From positions 1 to 38,889 of the forward strand of contig JAHHRT010000003.1 in assembly GCA_020025615.1 (NCBI GenBank): a stretch of 38,889 nucleotides of DNA, read 5' to 3'. This document shows positions 31,204 through 38,841 of this stretch, piece by piece. Position numbers and translations under genes: made by a program. The notes under the pieces were generated by a model. That model ran no database searches. It was not told the DNA's origin and saw only the letters and a program-made list of their open reading frames with translations. This DNA is from Oscillospiraceae bacterium. GTDB taxonomy: Bacteria > Bacillota > Clostridia > Oscillospirales > Oscillospiraceae. Position 1 is the first letter of the stretch; each line of letters starts with the position of its first letter.

Positions 31204-32979
31204 ATGTATTATTCCAGCGGTAATTACGAAGCCTTTGCCCGGCCTCAAAAGCCCGAAGGAGTGGAGCATAAGTCCGCTTATATCATCGGGACCGGCCTTG
31301 CGGCGCTGACCGCTGCCTGCTATCTGGTGCGAGACGGTCAGATGCCCGGCAGTCACATTCACATTTTGGAAAAGGAACCCATTCCCGGCGGTGCCTGTGA
31401 CGGCTGGGAGTATCCCCAGCTGGGCTATGTGATGCGGGGCGGCCGGGAGATGGACAACCATTTCGAGGTCATGTGGGACCTGTTCCACTCCATTCCCTCC
31501 ATTGAAAACCCGGATGTCAGTGTTTTGGACGAATACTACTGGCTCAATAAAAAGGACCCCAACTACTCCCTCTGCCGCGCAACGGAAAAGCGGGGCCAGG
31601 ATGCCCACACCGACGGCAAATTCGGTGTTTCCGACCGGGCGGCTATGGAGATTATGCGGCTGTTTTTCACCCCGGACGAGGACCTCTGCGACAAGCGCAT
31701 TACGGAGTTCTTCGACGACGAGGTGCTGAATTCCAACTTCTGGCTCTACTGGCGCACGATGTTTGCCTTTGAAAACTGGCACAGCGCCCTGGAGATGAAG
31801 CGCTATATTAAGCGCTATATCCATCATGTGGGCGGCCTGCCTGACTTCAAGGCCCTGCGCTTTACCAAGTACAATCAGTATGAGTCCATGATTCTGCCGA
31901 TGATTCGCTATTTGGAGGACCATGAGGCAGACATCCGCTACAACACCAAGGTGGTGGACGTGCGCTTCGACATTCAGCCCACCCGGAAGCAGGCCGTGAA
32001 GATTGAGGTGCTCTCTCAGGGGAAGCCCCAGACCATCCCGCTGACGGAAAACGACCTGGTGTTCATCACCAACGGCGGCTGTGTGGAAAACTCCGCCCTG
32101 GGTTCCCAGACCACCCCCGCCCCCTACAACACCGAGTTGAAGCCCGGCGGCGGCTGGGATTTGTGGAAGCGGATTGCCGCCCAGAGCCCGGACTTCGGAC
32201 ACCCGGAGAAGTTTTGCAGCAGCCCCGAGCAGACCAACTGGATGAGCGCCACTGTCACCACCCTGGATCAGAAGATTGTTCCCTATATCCAGAAAATCTG
32301 CAAGCGTGACCCCTTCAGCGGCGGTGTGGTCACCGGCGGCATTGTCACTGTGAAGGACTCCAACTGGCTCCTCAGCTGGACCTTTAACCGCCAGCCCCAG
32401 TTCCATTCCCAGCCCAAGGATCAGCTGGTTGGCTGGATCTACGGCCTGTTTACCGACAAGCCCGGCAACTTTGTGAAGAAGACCATGCGGGAGTGCACCG
32501 GCGAGGAAATCTGCATGGAGTGGCTGTATCACCTGGGTGTTCCCGTGGAGGAGATTCCCCAGCTTGCCAAGCACAGCGCCAACACCATTCCCTGCATGAT
32601 GCCCTATATCACGGCCTTCTTTATGCCCAGAACGGTGGGGGACCGCCCCAACGTGGTGCCCGACCATGCAGTGAACTTCGCCTTTATCGGTCAGTTTGCT
32701 GAGACAGAGCGGGATACCATCTTCACCACGGAGTATTCCATGCGTACCGCCATGGAGGCCGTGTACACCCTGCTGAATGTGGACCGGGGTGTGCCCGAGG
32801 TTTGGGGCAGCACCTATGACATTCGGGATTTGCTGGATGCCACGGTAAAGCTGCGGGACGGAAAGCCCATTACCGAAATGTCTTTGGGCTTTAAGGAGAG
32901 GATTGTTCTCAAAAAGGCCCTGAGTAAGATCAAGAACACGGATATTGAGAAGCTGCTCAAAGCCTATCATGTGATCTGA
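31204..32979 (+). CDS. ohyA: Oleate hydratase
   Basis: A 591-residue FAD-dependent oleate hydratase (the former myosin-cross-reactive antigen family), which adds water to cis-9 double bonds of free fatty acids and so detoxifies unsaturated fatty acids. The FAD motif is IIGTGLAALTAACYL (27-41). The hallmark RGGREMDNHFE gives Glu82, and KRYIKRYIHHVGGLP gives Tyr201; both agree in number with the catalytic residues I recall for the Staphylococcus aureus enzyme. The ATG at 31204 is set by AAGGAGG; an in-frame ATG 33 bases upstream has no site. A terminator follows at 33001, and then a TetR regulator with its own promoter. Confidence 0.95.
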   Translation: MYYSSGNYEAFARPQKPEGVEHKSAYIIGTGLAALTAACYLVRDGQMPGSHIHILEKEPIPGGACDGWEYPQLGYVMRGGREMDNHFEVMWDLFHSIPSIENPDVSVLDEYYWLNKKDPNYSLCRATEKRGQDAHTDGKFGVSDRAAMEIMRLFFTPDEDLCDKRITEFFDDEVLNSNFWLYWRTMFAFENWHSALEMKRYIKRYIHHVGGLPDFKALRFTKYNQYESMILPMIRYLEDHEADIRYNTKVVDVRFDIQPTRKQAVKIEVLSQGKPQTIPLTENDLVFITNGGCVENSALGSQTTPAPYNTELKPGGGWDLWKRIAAQSPDFGHPEKFCSSPEQTNWMSATVTTLDQKIVPYIQKICKRDPFSGGVVTGGIVTVKDSNWLLSWTFNRQPQFHSQPKDQLVGWIYGLFTDKPGNFVKKTMRECTGEEICMEWLYHLGVPVEEIPQLAKHSANTIPCMMPYITAFFMPRTVGDRPNVVPDHAVNFAFIGQFAETERDTIFTTEYSMRTAMEAVYTLLNVDRGVPEVWGSTYDIRDLLDATVKLRDGKPITEMSLGFKERIVLKKALSKIKNTDIEKLLKAYHVI

Positions 32980-33000
32980 ACGGGGCGGATAACGGAAACG

Positions 33001-33033
33001 AAATCGGCGGATGCATTGGCGCCCGCCGATTTT
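33001..33033 (+). terminator. Terminator of oleate hydratase
   Basis: AAATCGGCGG (33001-33010) pairs with CCGCCGATTT (33023-33032), with TTT in the 3' arm. It lies 21 bases after the stop. Confidence 0.75.
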
Positions 33034-33038
33034 CACCG

Positions 33039-33067
33039 TTGAAAAATGGAGAATCTCAGGGTATAAT
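33039..33067 (+). promoter_or_regulatory. Promoter of the TetR gene
   Basis: TTGAAA, a 17-base spacer and a perfect TATAAT, starting only six bases after the terminator of oleate hydratase. No clear TetR operator palindrome was found around it. Confidence 0.75.
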
Positions 33068-33099
33068 GGAGGAAAACCCAGAGAAAGGAAGAAAATGCC

Positions 33100-33660
33100 A
33101 TGGCTGATTTTACCAAGAAGGCCATCAAGAATTCGCTGATTAAGCTGCTGAACGAAAAGCCTCTGAAGCAGATTTCTGTTCGGGACATTGTGGATGACTG
33201 CGGTGTGAATCGCAACACCTTCTACTATCACTTTCAGGATATTCCCCAGCTGCTGCAGTCCATCATTCAGGAGGATGCGGATCGGCTGGTTTTGGAAAAT
33301 CCCCAGATTGGCTCGGTTGAGGACTGCATGAATGCGGTCATCGACTTCTCTCTGAAAAATAAGAAAGCGGTTCTCCATATCTATAAGTCGGTGAACCGAG
33401 ATATCTATGAGCAGTACCAGTGGCAGGTCTGTGAGCACATCGTTACCGTTTATCTGGACCAGACTTTGAAAGGACGGCAGATTGCGGAGGCCGACAGAGC
33501 GTTTCTCATTGAGTACCTTAAATGTATCCTGTTTGGTCTGGTGATGGACTGGCTGGAAACCGGTATGCGGGATGACATCCAGCAGTTTGTCCACCGACTG
33601 TGCCGGCTGAATCTGGGGAATCTGGAGGATATGATTCAGCGCTGCCAGGAAGATACTTGA
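33100..33660 (+). CDS. TetR family transcriptional regulator
   Basis: A 186-residue TetR-type repressor. The helix-turn-helix is seen at about 20-48 in ISVRDIVDDCGVNRNTFYYHF, the best-conserved part of the family. The remaining all-helical domain resembles the DhaS/TetR_C_8 group. The ligand is unknown; given the neighbours a fatty acid or acyl compound is a reasonable guess. AAGGAAG lies before the ATG. It sits between oleate hydratase and a DUF308/hydrolase unit, with its own promoter and terminator. Confidence 0.88.
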   Translation: MADFTKKAIKNSLIKLLNEKPLKQISVRDIVDDCGVNRNTFYYHFQDIPQLLQSIIQEDADRLVLENPQIGSVEDCMNAVIDFSLKNKKAVLHIYKSVNRDIYEQYQWQVCEHIVTVYLDQTLKGRQIAEADRAFLIEYLKCILFGLVMDWLETGMRDDIQQFVHRLCRLNLGNLEDMIQRCQEDT

Positions 33661-33675
33661 CCCCTTTGGACAAAT

Positions 33676-33714
33676 ACGCCCCTGTGCCTAAATTATGGGC
33701 ACAGGGGCGTTTCT
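33676..33714 (+). terminator. Terminator of the TetR gene
   Basis: ACGCCCCTGTGCC and GGCACAGGGGCGT form a perfect 13-bp stem around a 9-base AT-rich loop, then TTCTT. Confidence 0.85.
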
Positions 33715-33780
33715 TATCCGTGGCGATGAAAGCGGCGCTCTGATAAGATAAGGTCAGTATCAAGGAAGGAGGCCGCAAAC

Positions 33781-33828
33781 ATGGCTGCTGATTGGGGAAA
33801 AAGAAGAGAAACAGGGTGGAGAACATGA
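33781..33828 (+). CDS. 15-codon leader ORF coupled to the DUF308 gene
   Basis: ATG at 33781 has a perfect AAGGAGG (33766-33772) eight bases upstream. The frame encodes MAADWGKRRETGWRT and stops with the TGA that overlaps the ATG of the next gene (ATGA at 33825-33828). The downstream gene itself has only a weak GGTGGAG. The pattern suggests that ribosomes enter at the small ORF and re-initiate on the DUF308 gene. The peptide is basic with two tryptophans and has no recognisable relative. It may be a translated leader rather than a functional peptide. Confidence 0.6.
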   Translation: MAADWGKRRETGWRT

Positions 33829-34403
33829 GAGAAAACCGCACCTTACAGGCGGCAAAATGCGGCTATATTCTGCTGTCTGTGCTGATTTCCGGATTGGGAA
33901 TCACAATGATTGCGATTCCCGGGTTTTCTGCATCCTGGCTCTGCTGGCTGGGGGGAATCCTGCTGATGGCCTTTGGCCTGGTGAAGATATTGGGGTATCT
34001 CTCCAAGGACCGCTGCCGCCTTGCCTTCCAATATGACCTGGCCTTTGGAATTTTCATGATGGCCCTGGGCTTCCTTCTGATGCTTCGCCGGGATCCCCAC
34101 ATTATCTGCATCCTGCTGGGCCTGGGAATCCTGGCGGATGCGCTGCTGAAAATCCAGATTGCCATGGACGCTAAGGTCTTCGGCATCCGCTTGTGGTGGG
34201 CCATTCTCAGTGCAGCCATCCTCACCGGCGTGGTGGGATTCCTGCTGATATTCCGGCCCTATGAGAGCGCAGAAGTGGTGAGGGTCCTTCTGGGCAGTTC
34301 CTTCCTGGCAGAGGGAATTTTAAATCTCATCACCGTGCTCACCGCCGTGAAAATCCTGAAAAAAACCGACGAAAGAATAGGAGAAGACTATGTGCAGCTA
34401 TAA
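33825..34403 (+). CDS. DUF308/HdeD-like membrane protein
   Basis: A 192-residue integral membrane protein with about six hydrophobic helices arranged in pairs: roughly 10-28, 34-52, 63-81, 85-102, 118-136 and 144-165. That is the layout of the DUF308 (HdeD) family. Function is unknown; E. coli HdeD is linked to acid resistance. The start at 33825 overlaps the stop of a 15-codon ORF. Its last 14 bases overlap the start of the following hydrolase gene, so three reading frames are chained by overlaps. Confidence 0.75.
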   Translation: MRENRTLQAAKCGYILLSVLISGLGITMIAIPGFSASWLCWLGGILLMAFGLVKILGYLSKDRCRLAFQYDLAFGIFMMALGFLLMLRRDPHIICILLGLGILADALLKIQIAMDAKVFGIRLWWAILSAAILTGVVGFLLIFRPYESAEVVRVLLGSSFLAEGILNLITVLTAVKILKKTDERIGEDYVQL

Positions 34404-35322
34404 AATCGAGAACATTTCCTTTTTAAGTACAGACGGCAAGAGCCGGATTTCCAGTGTCGTCTACATTCCCGAAACCCAGCCCAAGGGCATCTTCCAGATT
34501 TGTCACGGAATGTGCGAGTATATCGGAAGATACCACCGTTTCATGGAGGACCTGGCAAAGGAGGGCTTTCTCGTCTGCGGTCACGACCACCTGGGCCACG
34601 GCGATTCCTCGCCCCGGGAGCAGTATGGCTTCTTTGGGGAAAAGGACGGCTGCCGGAATCTGGTGGAGGACCTGCACAAGGTGACGGTGATGATGCGAAG
34701 TCGATTCGGCCCGCTTCCGTATTTTCTCCTGGGCCACAGCATGGGTTCTTTCATCACCCGGCTCTATCTCAGCAAGTACGCCCATGAGCTGGACGGTGTG
34801 ATTATCTGCGGCACCGGCGGCCCCACTGTAATGTCCCGGCTGGGAATGTGGACTGCTGGCCTGGTGTGCAAGGTGAAAGGCCCCCGCTATTGCAGTGCGG
34901 CTCTGGACCGGATGGCCTTCGGAAGCTTCAACCAGAAATTCTCCCGGGACAAGGCAGGCAAAGAGTGGCTGACCCGGGAGGAAACCGTGGTGCGGCGCTA
35001 CTTAGAGGACCCTAAGTGTATGTTCCTCTTCACCGCCGCCGGGATGCGGGATCTCAGCACACTGAGCCATGAGGCCAACCGAAAGGAATGGTTTCAGAGC
35101 CTGGATGCCGCCCTGCCCATTCTGCTGATTTCCGGGGATATGGACCCGGTGGGAAATTATGGAAAGGGGGTCCGGGAGGTGTTCTGCCGTCTCCGGAAGG
35201 CAGGGATTTCCCATGTGACGATGCACCTCTATCCCGGTGCCCGCCATGAGCTTCTCAATGAAACCAACTATCAAGAGGTCTATGGGGATATCCGCAGCTG
35301 GATGGAACCTCTGATGAGATAA
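34390..35322 (+). CDS. Alpha/beta hydrolase, serine aminopeptidase S33/monoacylglycerol lipase type
   Basis: A 310-residue alpha/beta hydrolase. The oxyanion region is ICHGMCEYIGRY (37-48), and the typical GHDHLGHGDS (64-73) follows. The nucleophile elbow is LLGHSMGS with Ser117. The acid lies in ISGDMDPVGNYG (about residue 250), and the catalytic histidine in GARHELLNE near the C terminus. This layout is that of lysophospholipase or monoacylglycerol lipase-like enzymes (Hydrolase_4). No signal peptide is present. AGGAGA precedes the ATG, which lies inside the end of the DUF308 gene. Together with patatin and oleate hydratase it points to lipid turnover. Confidence 0.88.
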   Translation: MCSYKIENISFLSTDGKSRISSVVYIPETQPKGIFQICHGMCEYIGRYHRFMEDLAKEGFLVCGHDHLGHGDSSPREQYGFFGEKDGCRNLVEDLHKVTVMMRSRFGPLPYFLLGHSMGSFITRLYLSKYAHELDGVIICGTGGPTVMSRLGMWTAGLVCKVKGPRYCSAALDRMAFGSFNQKFSRDKAGKEWLTREETVVRRYLEDPKCMFLFTAAGMRDLSTLSHEANRKEWFQSLDAALPILLISGDMDPVGNYGKGVREVFCRLRKAGISHVTMHLYPGARHELLNETNYQEVYGDIRSWMEPLMR

Positions 35323-35432
35323 ATGCGGAGATGAGAAAAATCTCCACAGCTGCGTGAAAACCCTGTGAAAGAATCAAACGATTTTGAAAGTGCCCCAGGG
35401 AAAAGAAAAGTGTTGTACGTTCACAGTAATTC

Positions 35433-35462
35433 TTGACGGTTGGGACGACGGTACGATATAAT
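35433..35462 (+). promoter_or_regulatory. Promoter of the hydrogenase gene
   Basis: TTGACG, an 18-base spacer and a perfect TATAAT. The start of transcription would be near 35469, so the in-frame TTG at 35433 cannot be the start codon. Confidence 0.75.
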
Positions 35463-35486
35463 GGTGAAAATACTAGGAGGTGCACC

Positions 35487-37001
35487 ATGCGGGGAATTCC
35501 ATCACTGATTACAGATGTTCGCAAACGCGTGTTTACAGAGGTTGCCAAAATGGCCTATGCCGGAGGCGATTACTCCGGGGCGGAGGATCTGCCCTACAAG
35601 ATCGTTCCGGGAGATCAGCCATTGCATCGGGAATCGGTGTTTTTGGAGCGGGCCATTGCCGGAGAGCGGGTCCGCCTGGCCATGGGGTTAGGGGTTCGGC
35701 CCATTCAGACCCGGACCCTTATGACCGACGGCATGGACGAAGCGGCGGTGGCAGAGCAGTATTATGAGCCGCCGCTGATCAATATCATCCCCTATGCCTG
35801 TCACGCCTGTCCCACCAATCAGTACCGGGTGACGGAGAGCTGCCAGAATTGTCTGGCGGCCTCCTGCCAGAAGGTGTGCCCCGTGGGGGCCATTTCCTTT
35901 GAAAACGGAAAGAGCTGCATTGACAAAAGCAAGTGCATCCGCTGCGGGAAATGTGCAGCGGCCTGCCCCTATCACGCCATTATCCATCTGGAACGCCCCT
36001 GTCAGGCGGTTTGCGGAATGGATGCCATTGGTTCCGATGCGCATGGCAAAGCGGTGATCAATCAGGACCTCTGCGTTTCCTGCGGACAGTGCCTGGTGAG
36101 CTGTCCCTTTGGTGCCATTGTGGACAAGGGACAGATTTTCCAGGTGATCCAGTCCATTCTGCGGGGGGATAAGGTCATTGCCATTTTGGCCCCTGCCTTT
36201 ATCGGACAGTTTGGCAAGCACTCCACACCGGGAAAATTCATGGCTGCCATGAAGACGCTGGGATTTGCCCGGACGGTAGAGGTGGCGGTGGGCGCCGATA
36301 TGTGCACCATTGAGGAAGCAAAGGACTTTCTGGATAAAATCCCCAGCCAGCACAGGTACATGGCGACCTCCTGCTGCCCTGCATGGCATTCCATGATTGA
36401 AAAGCTCTATCCCACAGAGGTGGAGAATATCTCCATGACCCTGACCCCCATGGTCTTTACTGCGCGGCTCATGAAGCAGAAGTATCCTGACAGCAAGGTG
36501 GTTTTTGTGGGCCCCTGTGCAGCCAAAAAGCTGGAAGCCATTCGGGCAGATATTCGCTCGGATGTGGACTTTGTTCTGACCTTTGAAGAGCTTCAGGGTA
36601 TGTTTGAGGCGAAGGAAATCGATTTTTCCACCATCGAGGAAGTGGAGAATTTGAACGAAGGCACAGCGGCAGGCAGAGGCTTTGCGGTATCCGGCGGCGT
36701 TTCCGATGCCGTTACCAAGGTGATTCACATGATGGAGCCGGAGCGGGAAGTGAAAACGGAACGGGCCGAGGGCCTGCGGGACTGCCGAAAGCTCATGAAG
36801 CTGGCAAAGCTGGGGAAATACAATGGATACCTGCTGGAGGGTATGGCTTGTCCCGGCGGCTGCGTTGCGGGCGCAGGAACGCTCCTTCCGGTGGAACTGG
36901 CGGCTAAGGTGGTAGGCAAATATCAGGCTGAGGCCGAGACGGAAAGCCCCCTGGAAAGTCCCTACCGGGATTGCGGCGAAAAGCTGGAATCCGAAGACTG
37001 A
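35487..37001 (+). CDS. [FeFe] hydrogenase, group B-like
   Basis: A 504-residue cytosolic iron-sulfur protein. The N-terminal part has Cys119-Cys122-Cys127-Cys131 and two ferredoxin-type repeats (Cys150/153/156/160 and Cys196/199/202/206). The H-cluster domain shows all three signatures in changed form: L1 TSCCPAW (294-300), L2 VGPCAAKK (341-348) where catalytic group A has MPC, and L3 EGMACPGGCVAGAG (451-464). The Met-to-Gly change in L2 is typical of the poorly characterised group B enzymes. A role in H2 evolution, uptake or sensing cannot be settled from sequence. The ATG at 35487 is set by AGGAGG and the promoter position. It stands alone, without NADH-binding partner subunits or maturases. 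Confidence 0.88.
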   Translation: MRGIPSLITDVRKRVFTEVAKMAYAGGDYSGAEDLPYKIVPGDQPLHRESVFLERAIAGERVRLAMGLGVRPIQTRTLMTDGMDEAAVAEQYYEPPLINIIPYACHACPTNQYRVTESCQNCLAASCQKVCPVGAISFENGKSCIDKSKCIRCGKCAAACPYHAIIHLERPCQAVCGMDAIGSDAHGKAVINQDLCVSCGQCLVSCPFGAIVDKGQIFQVIQSILRGDKVIAILAPAFIGQFGKHSTPGKFMAAMKTLGFARTVEVAVGADMCTIEEAKDFLDKIPSQHRYMATSCCPAWHSMIEKLYPTEVENISMTLTPMVFTARLMKQKYPDSKVVFVGPCAAKKLEAIRADIRSDVDFVLTFEELQGMFEAKEIDFSTIEEVENLNEGTAAGRGFAVSGGVSDAVTKVIHMMEPEREVKTERAEGLRDCRKLMKLAKLGKYNGYLLEGMACPGGCVAGAGTLLPVELAAKVVGKYQAEAETESPLESPYRDCGEKLESED

Positions 37002-37019
37002 ACCAATAAAAAACAACAC

Positions 37020-37064
37020 AAATCCCCTTAAAAGCCGTGGTTAATCGGCGTTTAAGGGGATTTT
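37020..37064. terminator. Terminator between hydrogenase and DUF4230 genes
   Basis: AAATCCCCTTAAA and TTTAAGGGGATTT form a 13-bp stem with an inner GCCG/CGGC stem and a final T-run. It separates convergent genes and looks bidirectional. Confidence 0.85.
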
Positions 37065-37077
37065 CGCATATTGAGAG

Positions 37078-37719
37078 TTATGGCTGGGTGGTTTCCGGGG
37101 AGACCTCGGGAAGGATGGATGGAGAACCGATGACATTTCCGTTTTCATCTACGTCAATCCATTCTATGCAGTAATGCTTTCCGAAGCAGTTTCCGATATT
37201 CTGTACATAGTCTTCAAGCAGGAACTGTGCACGTTGACGGGCATTTTCCAAAAGGACGCTGTCGCCAGACACAGATTCCAGCATCTGCGTCTGTGCTTCC
37301 TTAAGCGCAGTGATTTCATCCTCCGCGGTAATGGCTGCGGAATTTTCTGCTACAATGAAGCTGGCTGCATTCAGGGTGTTTTCGTCAACCTTACATCCCA
37401 GAACTTTGGCCGGAGGAAGGGTTATGGATACCGTATCATCCTTAACCGCAATGGTGACAAGAGAAGCATCCACTCCGACAGATACCTGCCCGGAATACTC
37501 AATCCAAAAATTCTTATCTTTTGAAAACCAGAGAAATCCTTTGGCGTTTTCTTGTTTGAACTTGGCAACATTGTGATAGTAGCATTCCGTGGTTGCCAAT
37601 TCGCAGATATTGCGCATATGGGTGATCTGAGGCTCCATTGCCTGATGCTTGGCATCAGATTTTCCACAGCCGCAGAGCAGAAAGAGCATGGACAGCGTGA
37701 GAGCGATTATTTTTTTCAT
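37078..37719 (-). CDS. DUF4230 lipoprotein
   Basis: A 213-residue predicted lipoprotein. The signal MKKIIALTLSMLFLL is followed by the lipobox L15-C16-G17-C18. The mature part carries the DUF4230 pattern: an N-terminal helix with ICELATTECYYHNVAKF, then a beta-rich region with WIEYSGQVSVGVDASLV and VSITLPPAKVLG, and a C-terminal helix. Function is unknown. The ATG at 37719 is selected because GGAGGG lies eight bases upstream, and it overlaps the TGA of the upstream gene (ATGA). A TTG 15 bases further upstream is itself part of the ribosome binding site. It shares its fold with the gene before it, so the pair arose by duplication. Confidence 0.78.
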   Translation of the reverse strand: MKKIIALTLSMLFLLCGCGKSDAKHQAMEPQITHMRNICELATTECYYHNVAKFKQENAKGFLWFSKDKNFWIEYSGQVSVGVDASLVTIAVKDDTVSITLPPAKVLGCKVDENTLNAASFIVAENSAAITAEDEITALKEAQTQMLESVSGDSVLLENARQRAQFLLEDYVQNIGNCFGKHYCIEWIDVDENGNVIGSPSILPEVSPETTQP

Positions 37720-38363
37720 GCTGCAACCCTCCAATCAATACGGAGTGTATAATCGGAATCCAGCTGCTGAACAAAAGGAGAAACCAGCGCGGTGACGATG
37801 TTTTCCGCATTTTGTTTTGCAAGAACATAAATATATTTCTCATCCTTACATTCCTGTTCAACATCACGGATGCAGGCCTTATATGCCTCCTGAGATACGG
37901 TAGAGGTATTGGATTTTTTGTTCAGAAAGATATAGTCCAGAGAGGCGATATCCACATTGACATCTGTGATGTCTACTTCCGGCAGTGTAATTTGAATGAC
38001 TTTGTCTGTGTGGTTTACATCAATGTCCACAAAATCCAAATTCATGCCCACCTTTATCTTGGAATCATAGGATACGTAGTAGTCGATTTTCTCTGGATCT
38101 TTCGGATTTGGCACCTGGGCAATTCCGTTGTAAACGGCCTCAAATGTAGATAATTCCCGGATTTTGATAATTTCCTCCAAAGTAGATTGGGTAATGATAC
38201 TTGGGGGAGACATCTTGTGCCGTGTCAGGGAGAAGAGAATTACTGCAATGCAGATCAGCAATAGCAGGACCGTGGATATGATTACAATTTTGCTGGATAA
38301 ACGTGACTTCAGCTCGGGGCAATTGCTATTCCCGGAGCTTTTCTTTTTCTTGTCTGTGTCCAT
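37716..38363 (-). CDS. DUF4230 membrane-anchored protein
   Basis: A 215-residue protein with a lysine-rich cytosolic start, one membrane helix (about 25-46) and an extracytoplasmic DUF4230-like domain. IIKIRELSTFEAVYNGIAQV, YYVSYDSKIKVGMNLDFVDI and IQITLPEVDI correspond in order to the motifs of the downstream paralogue. The ATG at 38363 (MDTDKKKK) is preferred because GGAGGAAAG precedes it; an ATG and a GTG slightly upstream have no site. The stop overlaps the next start, so both proteins are probably made in a fixed ratio and may act together at the membrane. The pair has AT-richer coding than the core genes nearby. Confidence 0.72.
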   Translation of the reverse strand: MDTDKKKKSSGNSNCPELKSRLSSKIVIISTVLLLLICIAVILFSLTRHKMSPPSIITQSTLEEIIKIRELSTFEAVYNGIAQVPNPKDPEKIDYYVSYDSKIKVGMNLDFVDIDVNHTDKVIQITLPEVDITDVNVDIASLDYIFLNKKSNTSTVSQEAYKACIRDVEQECKDEKYIYVLAKQNAENIVTALVSPFVQQLDSDYTLRIDWRVAA

Positions 38364-38639
38364 AGGGAATCTTTCCTCCATCACATGATTTTATTGCGAA
38401 GCATCCAACGACGCTTCACAACAGCAGGTGTAATTTCCGCGGGGGTCCTGAAAATACTGCGACAGAAAACTGCAAATTACGACATCTAATAAATCTGAAT
38501 ACATCATATCATATGTTTTTTGATCTGTCCATTATATACGGATCATGTCGAAATAAAGAAATTCTGCAAATAGAGGGTTTCTGCATAGAACGCAAGTCGG
38601 AAGCACCGGGGTGCGGCGGTCTGCGTTTGGCCCAATCAT
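38364..38639. other. Leader of the DUF4230 pair, otherwise empty
   Basis: No gene is supported. A minus-strand TATAAT (38536-38531) is a possible -10 for the DUF4230 pair but lacks a good -35. A small GAAGC/GCTTC hairpin lies at 38398-38417. The segment from about 38590 begins the decayed tRNA-linked repeat. Confidence 0.4.
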
Positions 38640-38720
38640 TGCATAAAAAAACAAGGTACACAGAAGTGTACCTTGCATTTAGGAAATGGATTCTGGGCCT
38701 CGCTGCCGCATTTCCCGGAG
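38640..38720 (-). repeat. Decayed copy of the tRNA-His 3' end and its terminator
   Basis: The 21-mer TGCATAAAAAAACAAGGTAC(A) at 38640-38660 is repeated exactly at 38800-38820. With the same 160-base offset the following bases align without gaps: a GTAC-ACAGAA-GTAC hairpin, then GGATTCTGGGCCTCG against GGATAATGGGACTCG of the tRNA. Identity over 38681-38720 is about 23 of 40. It looks like a degenerate tRNA 3' half plus terminator. Confidence 0.55.
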
Positions 38721-38783
38721 GAAAATGCGCAAGGAGTGCCCCTTTGGGGCATCAGACTGCCACAGGCAGTCTGCATATAATCC

Positions 38784-38840
38784 TTCGAGTCCCATTATCT
38801 GCATAAAAAAACAAGGTACATAAAATGTACCTTGTTTTTT
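38784..38840 (-). terminator. tRNA-His terminator inside a longer palindrome
   Basis: CAAGGTACAT-aaa-ATGTACCTTG with A- and T-runs on both sides is the terminator of the leftward tRNA. The symmetry continues: TTCGAGTCCCATTATC at 38784-38799 is the exact complement of GATAATGGGACTCGAA at 38849-38864, which is the T-arm and acceptor strand of the tRNA. The palindrome therefore spans 38784-38864. Confidence 0.8.
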
Positions 38841-38841
38841 A

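Noticed and set aside
30727..33594. A 955-residue minus-strand open frame across oleate hydratase and TetR
   Set aside because: It overlaps three well-supported genes and their terminators, and contains no family motif.
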